Origin: CAZVFX01 sp964626565
GTDB lineage: Bacteria; Myxococcota_A; UBA9042; CAIXZC01
Assembly: GCA_964626565.1 (NCBI GenBank)
Contig: CAZVFX010000043.1
Location: 1 to 52,604 of the forward strand
DNA: 52,604 nucleotides
Reading direction: 5' to 3'
Below are positions 26,082 through 33,564 of the stretch, piece after piece. Each line of letters opens with the position of its first letter. Within the stretch, counting starts at the first letter, position 1. The notes beneath the pieces were generated by a model, which saw only the letters and a list, made by a program, of their open reading frames with translations, was not told the DNA's origin and searched no databases. Position numbers and translations under genes: made by a program.

Positions 26082-28095
26082 CGTGTGCCGCTTGCTCCTG
26101 TCGCGGTCGGCCGGCAAATCCGGCCAGTTCGAAGTATAACGGCACGCAGCCGTCCAGCGCAATCGCCAATCGATGGCTGCCCGGCGTAGCCAGGTCCGGA
26201 GGGACAACGTAGAAGCCGAACTTCCGCTCTCTCACCTCTACCCAGAGAGGCTGGAGAGGTTGCTCGTCCAGGGTGACTTCGACACTGCACTCCAGGGTCG
26301 CGCCCAAATAGATGATCTCTGTGCAGTCCGGGCACTGGGAAGGCTGGCCCGGCAGTTGAAGGACCCCGTTGTATTCGCGTCGGTGCTCCGGTGCGGTGAG
26401 GAGCTGTTCGCACTCTTCCGGGGGAACCGAAAGCTGGTCGGCCAGATCCCGAAACTCCCCGCAACCCCAAAAGAAAGTGATCGCGGGCGCCGCGCGCGCG
26501 GGTTCGGCGCGCTCCGCACACCAGGGGTGGTCGCAACGTACCGTGAGTTCGAACGACTCATCGAGGACCCTGGGGGGCGATAGCGAGGCGATCACAGTAT
26601 CCCCCAGGTGGGATGTGCCGGGGGAGTAGACGTCGAAGGGGAAGTAGTCGTCGAAAACCAACAGTCGCGGGCTGGTGTCGGCCGTCGCAGATGGGAGAGT
26701 CGACTCGAGGTAGCGCATGAGGTAGTGGTGGCCGTAGTATCCGGATCCGACGATGGGAGAGTAGACAGCCCGGCTGAGGTTCTCGAGGTTGACCCCGTGT
26801 TTCCCCCGCAGCTCCTCGAGGAGCGCCACCGACCGGCTGAGATCCGGGGTGCGTCCGGCAGGCTCGGTGAAAACTATGCGCAGCGGGTAGTAGAGGTGGC
26901 GGCGCAGGGCCGCGTCAGCTTCGCTGCGGCCAAAGAAATAGCTGCCCGCGACCATGGCCAGAACCGCGGCTGCTGTGGCGGCTGTGGCCCGGGTGTTGCC
27001 GCGCCCGATGGTGCGGTGGGCTGCGACCACGAGAGCGGTGAGCCCGAGGGTGACAATCAAGTGTGTTGCCGGGAGAGAAAGTTGGAACCTGGGCGCACCG
27101 AGAATCACCGCGGGCAGGAGCAGGTAGAAGAGCCCGAAGACGGCCAGTATGCGGGCTGATACCGACCGCAACGCATGGCGAAAGACCACCACGATACCGG
27201 CAGCGCCTCCAATGAGGAAGATGCCGTCGAGCAGATTGGAGAGAAAGCGGTAGTCGACGCTGGTTGTGACCAGAAATGCCAGGTTGTCAAAGGCCGGGGC
27301 GCCAACCATGCTGGCGTCGTTGGGGCCGGGCTGGTAGGTGAAGAAGTTCAACGTGTTCCAGAATCCGGTGACCAGCTCGGACACGAGGTAGGGCACATAA
27401 CAAATGACTACCGGGATGAGGAAACGGCGGGCCGCGGCGACGGACGGCTTGCGGCGTGCGACTACGAACATGGCGGCCAGCATGAACGGCGAAAAGAGAG
27501 TTAGCTGGTAGAGCTGAGTCATCAGTCCGAACGCGATGCCTGCGGGCACCAGCCACCGGTTGTCGTCTAGTGCCAGGTGACGGTGAATTCCGAACACGAC
27601 CACGGGCATGAGCGCGCCCGCGAAATACGAGGGATGTGCGTGGGAGGTGATCGCGTTGGAATGGACGGATAGCGCGAGGAGCACGCCGGTACCCAGCGCC
27701 ACGCCGTGGGGAAGCCAGGAGTCTCTGGGGGCCTGGAAGATGGACCGGGCCATGTCTCTGGCGAGAAACATGGAGAATGTAAGCGCCATGAGGTGCAAAA
27801 TGAAGAGGAAGACCACCTCGCCGCCGGGATGGGCTGTGAACAGGTGCGGTATGGCTTTTAGATAGTACACCAGCGGCCCCAGAGCAGCGCCCAGGAAACG
27901 CACATGGCCGATGCCGTACAGGGGGAGGTTGGCGTGCTCGATGATGGCGGCAGCCCGCACCGTGTCCTCCTGGGACTCGTATTCGAAGTAGGTGGCAAAG
28001 GTGAGCCGAACCGCGATAGCCAGCAACAGGGGCAGCAGGTAGAGGAGAAGGACCCAGCGTGATGCCGCGGGTGGTGCGGGTTTTGCGTTAGCCAT
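26044..28095 (-). CDS. multi-TM GT-C-like membrane protein with Cys-containing C-terminal domain
   Basis: 683 residues: about 10-12 TM helices in the first 420, then a soluble, probably periplasmic, domain of 260 residues. The first loop has FEYESQEDTVRAAAI, an acidic motif placed like that of GT-C transferases. The C-terminal part carries CDHPWC, CGEFRDL, ECEQLL and CPDC, so disulfides are likely. ATG 28095 follows a G-run. Sits between two radical SAM genes (22 bp gap and 38 bp overlap), so it likely works in the same pathway. Sugar donor and acceptor unknown. Confidence 0.7.
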   Translation of the reverse strand: MANAKPAPPAASRWVLLLYLLPLLLAIAVRLTFATYFEYESQEDTVRAAAIIEHANLPLYGIGHVRFLGAALGPLVYYLKAIPHLFTAHPGGEVVFLFILHLMALTFSMFLARDMARSIFQAPRDSWLPHGVALGTGVLLALSVHSNAITSHAHPSYFAGALMPVVVFGIHRHLALDDNRWLVPAGIAFGLMTQLYQLTLFSPFMLAAMFVVARRKPSVAAARRFLIPVVICYVPYLVSELVTGFWNTLNFFTYQPGPNDASMVGAPAFDNLAFLVTTSVDYRFLSNLLDGIFLIGGAAGIVVVFRHALRSVSARILAVFGLFYLLLPAVILGAPRFQLSLPATHLIVTLGLTALVVAAHRTIGRGNTRATAATAAAVLAMVAGSYFFGRSEADAALRRHLYYPLRIVFTEPAGRTPDLSRSVALLEELRGKHGVNLENLSRAVYSPIVGSGYYGHHYLMRYLESTLPSATADTSPRLLVFDDYFPFDVYSPGTSHLGDTVIASLSPPRVLDESFELTVRCDHPWCAERAEPARAAPAITFFWGCGEFRDLADQLSVPPEECEQLLTAPEHRREYNGVLQLPGQPSQCPDCTEIIYLGATLECSVEVTLDEQPLQPLWVEVRERKFGFYVVPPDLATPGSHRLAIALDGCVPLYFELAGFAGRPRQEQAAHDEFWSKPRSDPF

Positions 28096-28117
28096 AGTCG
28101 GCCCCCCTACCCTCTCT

Positions 28118-29152
28118 CTACCGGCCGCGATAGATCGACTTGAGCCGGAAATAGTCCCAGATGTACGCCGGTATGTTGTGCGCGGTCGCAGTCACGTTGT
28201 AGGAGCAGGTATAGCAGCAGGCGGACCCGGTCCGGCAAGCATGTATGCGCTCCTCCCACTGGCCTCTAAGCTCCTGAAGGTGCGACCAGGTCAGGCGGTC
28301 TACTTCCAACAGATCAATGAAGTGATCCATTTCATTGCAAAAGGCCAGCTTGCCGTCGCTTCTCAGGTCGAGAAAGAGCCGCCCCGCCATGCAGTCATCC
28401 ATGGTGTCGCCGCGCATATAGGCCGCGGCGTGGCGGTAGAAATCCCGATGGTCCCACAGGGGACGCCCGGCAAGCTTCCACTCTCGAAGTTTGTCGAAGG
28501 CTTCGGCAACCAACGCTCGCTTCTCCGGAGTGAATGTCGGGTATTCGCGGCCGCGGTGAAGGCCTCCCGGAGCGACATTCATGGGAATGAAGGAAACGTA
28601 GAGGCCGAATGCCTCCGCAAGCCGGGTGAAGTCTTCGAGTTCGTCCAGGTTGTCGGGACCCAGCACGATGTTGAGCTTGTACGCGGTTGCTGGGCCGTAC
28701 TGGATGCTGTCAAGGTATCTGGGCAGGATCTGGGACAGGGATTTGTTCTTCCCTCTGAGGTCGCCGTAAATGCCGCGGTCCAGGCTGTCCACGCTAAGTG
28801 CGAAATGAACGATGTTGGTGAACTCTTTTAGCTCTTCGGCCCGTGCACGGTCGAACAGTTCCCCGTTGGTGACGACGGTGGTCTTCATGCCCCGATCTGA
28901 GATAGCACGCACGATGTCGGCCAGATCCTTTCGGACAAAAGGTTCACCGCCGGTAACACCGACCACAGGCACGCCGATTCCCTTGAGGCAGTCGAGGGCA
29001 TGGTTGATTTCCGGAAGGGTCATGTCCCGGTGAGGCAACTCGGGAACGCTGCAGAACCGGCAGCGCATAGTGCACCGGTTGGTGACGTTGAAGCCGGAGA
29101 AGATCGGTTTTCCAGCCAGCAAGCGGTAAATAATGTTGGCTTCGGCTAGCAA
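28118..29152 (-). CDS. radical SAM protein with C-terminal Cys cluster (SPASM/twitch-like)
   Basis: 344 residues from TTG 29152, which has GGAG seven bases upstream; no ATG lies between it and the Fe-S motif, and the longer ATG start at 29245 adds a His/Arg-rich stretch without family character. Radical SAM motif C27-x3-C31-x2-C34 (NRCTMRCRFC), GGEP motif in GVTGGEPFVRKD, and a C-terminal Cys group (CMAGR, AFCNEM, CRTGSACCYTC) that probably holds auxiliary clusters. Likely modifies a peptide or small molecule. First gene of the 29152-21801 run. Confidence 0.75.
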   Translation of the reverse strand: MLAEANIIYRLLAGKPIFSGFNVTNRCTMRCRFCSVPELPHRDMTLPEINHALDCLKGIGVPVVGVTGGEPFVRKDLADIVRAISDRGMKTTVVTNGELFDRARAEELKEFTNIVHFALSVDSLDRGIYGDLRGKNKSLSQILPRYLDSIQYGPATAYKLNIVLGPDNLDELEDFTRLAEAFGLYVSFIPMNVAPGGLHRGREYPTFTPEKRALVAEAFDKLREWKLAGRPLWDHRDFYRHAAAYMRGDTMDDCMAGRLFLDLRSDGKLAFCNEMDHFIDLLEVDRLTWSHLQELRGQWEERIHACRTGSACCYTCSYNVTATAHNIPAYIWDYFRLKSIYRGR

Positions 29153-29586
29153 GGGGCGACTCCAGTCAGGAGAAGCCCGATGTGGATAGTGGGGCCCCGA
29201 GTCATAGTGGAAGCGTAGCAACCTTTGGTGGTGATGGCAACACAAAAGGGTAGCGCCTGCGCACGGAAGAAATCAAGGGATCCGGGGATCTCAGATCGCC
29301 GGCGGAAACAGGCGTATTTGGGGGTCAAATAGTCGTCCACGGCAGTGGAACTGGCCAGTTTTCCACAGTTTTCAAGGTGAGAAACGGTCGCCAAGCGAAA
29401 ATTGCGGGAAACCTAGATCCTGCAACGAATTGACGATTTTTTGCAGTTGTGTATTGCCTGTGGAAAACCTGTGGAAAAGTGCCGCAAGTCCGCACCAATC
29501 AATCGGATTCCGATGCGTGCTGGTTCATGTTGTGGAGAAAAGCGGAAAAACAGGCTGCGCAAACTGGCACGATCTATGCAAAAACT
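29153..29586. other. 434-bp gene-free region with DnaA-box-like nonamers
   Basis: Between two minus-strand genes. Contains TTTTCCACA (29359-29367, plus) and two copies of its complement TGTGGAAAA (29459-29467 and 29470-29478), all matching TTWTNCACA, plus a one-mismatch copy TGTGGAGAA (29531-29539). An AT-rich patch with TGACGATTTTTTGCAG lies between. Could be an origin, a DnaA-titration site or a DnaA-regulated promoter. No gene or terminator seen. Confidence 0.5.
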
Positions 29587-32415
29587 CTACTCGTTCATTT
29601 TTGCTTTGCACTTCTTTATGAGCTTGTCGAGCATCTTCGAATCGGAGCTGTACTTCTTGGCTTTCTGGAAGTATTTGATGGCCAGGGCGTTGTTCCCCGC
29701 CTTCATGGCCTTCATGCCGGTCTTCTGGAGGTGCTTGGCCTTGGCATCGTCGGCGCCGGAGGCTTTCTTCTCCTCCTTCTTCTCCTCGACCTTCTTCTCT
29801 TCCTTCTTCTCTTCCTTCTTCTCCTCGACCTTTTTCTCTTCTTTCTTCTCAGCGGCCTTCTGGCCGGCCTTGGCCTTGGAAATGAGCTTGTCCAGGAGAG
29901 CGGCTTTGCCGCCGGCGCTCTTGGCCTTCTTGAAGTAGGAGATGGCGCTGTCATAATCTTTGTCCTTCAGCGCCTTCATGCCCTTCTTCTGGAGGTCGGC
30001 GGCCCCCGCGGAGGCCTTCTTCTCTTCAGCTTTCTTCTTTTCCTCTTCGGCCTTCTTCTTCTTTTCTTCGGCCTTCTTCTTTTCGGCGGCTTTCTTCTCG
30101 TAGTATTTCTTCTTCGCCTCAGCCTTCTTTTTTGCTTCGGCTTTCTTCTCCGCCTCGGTCATTTCCTCGACCTTTTCCTCGACCTTCTCTTCGACCTTTT
30201 CTTCGACCTTCTCTTCGACCTTCTCTTCGACCTTCTCTTCGACCTTCTCTTCGACTTTCTCCTCGACCTTCTCTTCCACCTTCTCTTCCACCTTCTCTTC
30301 CACCGGGGCCAGACTCTCCAGAATGGCGGAGTCAGCGTTGGCCGCGAACAGCTTGAAGTTGGTGGCGAGGGTTTCGATGCGAGCGTTCACCTCGTCGATG
30401 TTCTTGCCCGACTCCGGGACGACTATTTCGCTGCGGCTGATTTCGAGCTTGCCCAGTTCTGCCAGGAGGGCATCGATGGCTGCAGCCTTGTCACCCTTGT
30501 CAGTGCGCTCAGTCTGGCCCCAATCGGATCGCTTGCGATTCAACTGCTGGCGGTATTCCAGGGAACTCTTGGCGAATTTCTGGAGGGCTGCGTTGGCTGC
30601 TGCGGCCTCCTTTAGAGCCTTTTCACGGGCGAGGTCTTCGCGAGCCTTGGCCTCTTCCGCTTCCTTGGCCTTCTTCGCTTCCTCGCGCTCGGCTGCGAGG
30701 CGGGCCTGCTCCTTGATCTTCTTCTTGAGTTCCTCTTCTTTCTGCTTGTCCTCGGCCCGTTGTATCTCCAGGGCTGCGGCCTTCTCCTCCTTCTCTTTCA
30801 GGCGCTTGCGCTCGGCTTCTTGATCCTTGGCGGTCCGCTCTGCCTGCAGCGACGGCTTGCGTTCCGTATCCTCGTCTCCATTCTTCATGTTGGAGAAAAT
30901 GAGGATCAGAGCGAGAATGATGGCGACGCCGACCCCGCCTACCAGGATATAGAACCAGTAGCTGGTGCCGGTTTTGCGGTCGGCCCATGACTCTGTGATT
31001 TCCCTGCCTTCGAGTTCCTGGGGAGACTCAACGAACCAGTCTTCGTCCTCCTCCTCGTCCTTTTCGGCCCGGGCCTTCTCAACCGTCTTGCGGGCTTGCT
31101 CGGCCTGCTCCTGCACCGCAGCCGCCTCAAACAATACCGTCTTGGCTGCTGCTTCCTGTACTCCGTCGACCTCGTCGGCGGCTTCCGGCTCGGCCGCAGG
31201 TTCTTCGGCGGGTGCCTCATCAACCTCCGCCACCGGCTCTGGCTCCGGCTCCGGCTCGGGCTCTGGCGCAGCGGCAGCTTCTTCTTCCTGCGGTTCGGCT
31301 TCTTCTTCTGCCACTGCATCACGATCTTCGATGCGCAGAGTGTCTCCAGCCTCGTCCACGTCTTCGTGGATTACTTCTTCCAACTCTTCGCCGGGAGCCA
31401 CGGCCTGGGACTCCACGCCGACTCCAGTGAACATCATGGTCTTGGATGCCGTTTCGGTGGCCTCTTCTTCCTCTGCTTCGGCGCCGCTTACCGCCGCGCC
31501 GACGTCGGCATCACCGGTAACGGAAATTGCCGGCCACGTGGTGGCAAGCAGTTCGGTGAAATCGGCTTCGGGCATAAACTGGTCGGCAAAACCTTTGAGT
31601 TCTTCAGCCAGGGCGCCCATGTTCTCCAGGCGCTTCGGGGGCATCTTCTGCAAGACCTTGAAGACAATTTTTTCGAAATCGTTGATGTTGGCAACGCCGC
31701 GCTTGAGCAGGTGCAACGGCAACGGCTTTTCATATATCTGGCGTTTCAGGGTGGTGTTGAAATTGCTGGAGATGAAGGGAGGCTTGCCGGTGATGAGCTG
31801 GTACATGAGGATGCCGGCGGAGTACATGTCGGAAACAGAGGTCCATCCCTTGCCCGAGCACATCTCCGGCGCCATGTATTCCGGCGTGCCGTAGAAACGG
31901 TCATCCTTCTGGCCTACGGAATACTGGGGCAGCAATTCGTCGCATCCCCAACGAACCACCCGCACCAACTGGCCGCCGTCGCCGAGAACCGAGACGAAGA
32001 CGCTGTTGGCTGAGATGTCGCGATGGTAGACCTTGTCCTGTGCGGCGACGTCAAGCACAGTGGCCAACTGGAAGGCTATGTCCACCGCCTCTTCGATGGC
32101 GATGCCGCCCTTGCAGTACTGTGCCAGAGGGACGCCTTCGCCCACCGGGAATACCAGACAGACCGTGCCATCCGCGCGGCGGACCCAGTCGATAGCCGGA
32201 ACCAGCCCCGGGCTGCCGACGCCGTGCAGACGGCCCGAAAGGTCCATGATGCCCTTGAGCTGATCAGTGGTAGGGTCCACGCCCTTGTCAAAGGCCAGCA
32301 CCGCAACGCCAAAACCTTCGGCGACATGCTTGGCCTTGAAGGACGTTCCGAGTTTGTCGGAGAAGAACTCCTCATCAACCTGGTACTTGTTGCCCAAAAC
32401 CGTTCCAATCATCAT
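29587..32415 (-). CDS. membrane-anchored Ser/Thr pseudokinase with EEKV and TPR-like repeats
   Basis: About 942 residues from ATG 32415. Residues 1-285 are an Hanks-type kinase fold: HRDISANS (131-138) and APE (182-184) are kept, but VAIK reads VAVL (37-40) and DFG is replaced by RWGC (155-158), so catalysis is doubtful. Then an acidic/Pro-Glu linker (about 300-480) with two KT-x-x-F motifs, a single TM (485-508), a Lys/Glu helical region with about 11 EEKV repeats, and two homologous TPR-like repeats (GMKALKDKDYDSAISYFKKA and GMKAMKAGNNALAIKYFQKA). Starting at 32520 would place the ATG inside the predicted promoter. Likely a scaffold rather than an enzyme. Confidence 0.8.
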   Translation of the reverse strand: MMIGTVLGNKYQVDEEFFSDKLGTSFKAKHVAEGFGVAVLAFDKGVDPTTDQLKGIMDLSGRLHGVGSPGLVPAIDWVRRADGTVCLVFPVGEGVPLAQYCKGGIAIEEAVDIAFQLATVLDVAAQDKVYHRDISANSVFVSVLGDGGQLVRVVRWGCDELLPQYSVGQKDDRFYGTPEYMAPEMCSGKGWTSVSDMYSAGILMYQLITGKPPFISSNFNTTLKRQIYEKPLPLHLLKRGVANINDFEKIVFKVLQKMPPKRLENMGALAEELKGFADQFMPEADFTELLATTWPAISVTGDADVGAAVSGAEAEEEEATETASKTMMFTGVGVESQAVAPGEELEEVIHEDVDEAGDTLRIEDRDAVAEEEAEPQEEEAAAAPEPEPEPEPEPVAEVDEAPAEEPAAEPEAADEVDGVQEAAAKTVLFEAAAVQEQAEQARKTVEKARAEKDEEEDEDWFVESPQELEGREITESWADRKTGTSYWFYILVGGVGVAIILALILIFSNMKNGDEDTERKPSLQAERTAKDQEAERKRLKEKEEKAAALEIQRAEDKQKEEELKKKIKEQARLAAEREEAKKAKEAEEAKAREDLAREKALKEAAAANAALQKFAKSSLEYRQQLNRKRSDWGQTERTDKGDKAAAIDALLAELGKLEISRSEIVVPESGKNIDEVNARIETLATNFKLFAANADSAILESLAPVEEKVEEKVEEKVEEKVEEKVEEKVEEKVEEKVEEKVEEKVEEKVEEMTEAEKKAEAKKKAEAKKKYYEKKAAEKKKAEEKKKKAEEEKKKAEEKKASAGAADLQKKGMKALKDKDYDSAISYFKKAKSAGGKAALLDKLISKAKAGQKAAEKKEEKKVEEKKEEKKEEKKVEEKKEEKKASGADDAKAKHLQKTGMKAMKAGNNALAIKYFQKAKKYSSDSKMLDKLIKKCKAKMNE
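30168..30305 (-). repeat. 12-bp tandem repeat encoding EEKV
   Basis: About eleven imperfect copies of GAAGAGAAGGTC-type units (minus strand), in frame with the pseudokinase gene, encoding Glu-Glu-Lys-Val. Third-position variation between copies suggests selection on the peptide. The product is expected to be a long charged helix or coiled coil on the extracytoplasmic side. Confidence 0.85.
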
Positions 32416-32498
32416 TTCACCCGCAGCGTGTTCAATGTCGCAGTAACCGACACCCGTAGACCCGTCGAGGTTCCACGTAGTCAGCCCGCAGTCACGTA

Positions 32499-32527
32499 AG
32501 TCTATTACCCCATATGTCATTTTGCAA
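32499..32527 (-). promoter_or_regulatory. predicted promoter of the pseudokinase gene
   Basis: Minus strand: -35 TTGCAA (32527-32522), 17-bp spacer, -10 TAGACT (32504-32499), start near 32493. The -35 hexamer is self-complementary and shared with the divergent sigma-factor promoter. Confidence 0.4.
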
Positions 32528-32550
32528 CGACAAATTTCCGGTAGATAATT
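32522..32550 (+). promoter_or_regulatory. predicted promoter of the sigma-factor gene
   Basis: Plus strand: -35 TTGCAA (32522-32527), 17-bp spacer, -10 ATAATT (32545-32550). Start near 32557 leaves a leader of about 130 nt before the ATG at 32688; nothing else is seen in that leader. Confidence 0.4.
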
Positions 32551-32687
32551 ACACTAGTTGTGTGCGCCCGCGGGGATGCACTGAGCGGGAAGGGCTTGGG
32601 CGCCGGCCGAATTGTTTGACATCGTCGGGCGGGTCCAATAGCATTGCCGCGGTGGCCTGGCCAAAATGAACGACAGGAGCATGGCAA

Positions 32688-33455
32688 ATGGGGGTTGACG
32701 CGCGACAAGATCCGGGGTGGGAGTCTTACTGGCAGGCAGGGCCGCCGGCGGGAGACGAGCGCCACTTCATCATCCGGTCGTTCCTGCCCCTGACCCGGGC
32801 TATCGCCAGGCGGCTGAAGGCAGGTCTGCCTGCGTCGGTTGACTACGACGACCTGGTGAGCGCGGGTGTAATCGGACTCATCGCCGCGGTGGACCGTTTT
32901 GATCCGGACAAGGGGCACAATTTCAAGAAATACGCGGCGATCAGAATCCGCGGCACCATGCTGGACGAATTGCGGCAGATGGACTGGGCCCCGCGCTCGG
33001 TGCGCAGGGACGAAGGGCAGTTGGTGAGGACCCGCAAAGAACTCGAGCACGAACTGGGGCGAACACCTTCCGATGAGGAAATCGCCGCGCGCCTGGGCCT
33101 GGACAGCGAGAAGTACTCACGCCTGGTCAAGCGCCTTGCCCCCCAGACGATCATCAGGTTGGAAGACATGGGGGTCCGCGGCGAAGAGGCGCGGCAAAGC
33201 GCATATACTTTCTTGAAGGATCCCTCTTCACCGGATCCTCTGGAGGAGAGCGTGCTGCGGGATGCCTACCGGGTGATGGTCGCGGCCATAGACAAGTTGA
33301 AGGAGCGGCAGCGGCAGGTTATCTCCCTCTACTACTTCGACAATTTGAACCTGAAAGAGATTGCCGCCATTTTTGGTGTCACCGAGTCGCGCATTTCGCA
33401 AATCCACTCCGAGGCTATCGGGGTGCTGAAGAAGAGGCTTGCCGACCACTTCTAG
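32688..33455 (+). CDS. RNA polymerase sigma factor, FliA/WhiG (sigma-28) family
   Basis: 255 residues. Sigma region 2 (LPASVDYDDLVSAGVIGLIAAVDRFDP then FKKYAAIRIRGTMLDELRQMDWAPRS) matches the FliA/WhiG class; region 3 is LEHELGRTPSDEEIAARLGL; region 4 holds LKEIAAIFGVTESRISQIHSEAI. Start ATG 32688 has AGGAG eight bases upstream. No flagellar genes are nearby, so a developmental or envelope regulon is as likely as motility. Divergent from the pseudokinase, which may sit in the same regulatory circuit. Confidence 0.92.
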   Translation: MGVDARQDPGWESYWQAGPPAGDERHFIIRSFLPLTRAIARRLKAGLPASVDYDDLVSAGVIGLIAAVDRFDPDKGHNFKKYAAIRIRGTMLDELRQMDWAPRSVRRDEGQLVRTRKELEHELGRTPSDEEIAARLGLDSEKYSRLVKRLAPQTIIRLEDMGVRGEEARQSAYTFLKDPSSPDPLEESVLRDAYRVMVAAIDKLKERQRQVISLYYFDNLNLKEIAAIFGVTESRISQIHSEAIGVLKKRLADHF

Positions 33456-33505
33456 GTTGGGGCCCAATCGCCTGTTGCCTGTGGTGTCTCCCGTGGAAAA
33501 ATAGG

Positions 33506-33534
33506 TTGAACATATCCGCGCCTGTATGTATAAA
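33506..33534 (+). promoter_or_regulatory. predicted sigma70 promoter of the ArnT-like gene
   Basis: -35 TTGAAC (33506-33511), 17-bp spacer, -10 TATAAA (33529-33534). Start near 33541. The upstream ATG at 33526 lies inside this promoter, which favours the start at 33565. Confidence 0.5.
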
Positions 33535-33564
33535 AGGCGTCGTTCTTGTGCTGTGAGGTTGTGG

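Noticed and set aside
29449..30615. Leu/Phe-rich plus-strand frame of 388 codons
   Set aside because: Antisense of the Lys/Glu repeat region; the apparent membrane protein is an artefact of complementing AAG/GAG codons.
30965..32013. Ser- or Gly-rich plus-strand frames over the pseudokinase
   Set aside because: Complementary to the acidic linker and kinase domain; no RBS or domain.
33526..33564. Upstream ATG for the ArnT-like gene
   Set aside because: The codon sits within the predicted -10/start region, and the N-terminal extension lacks family character.
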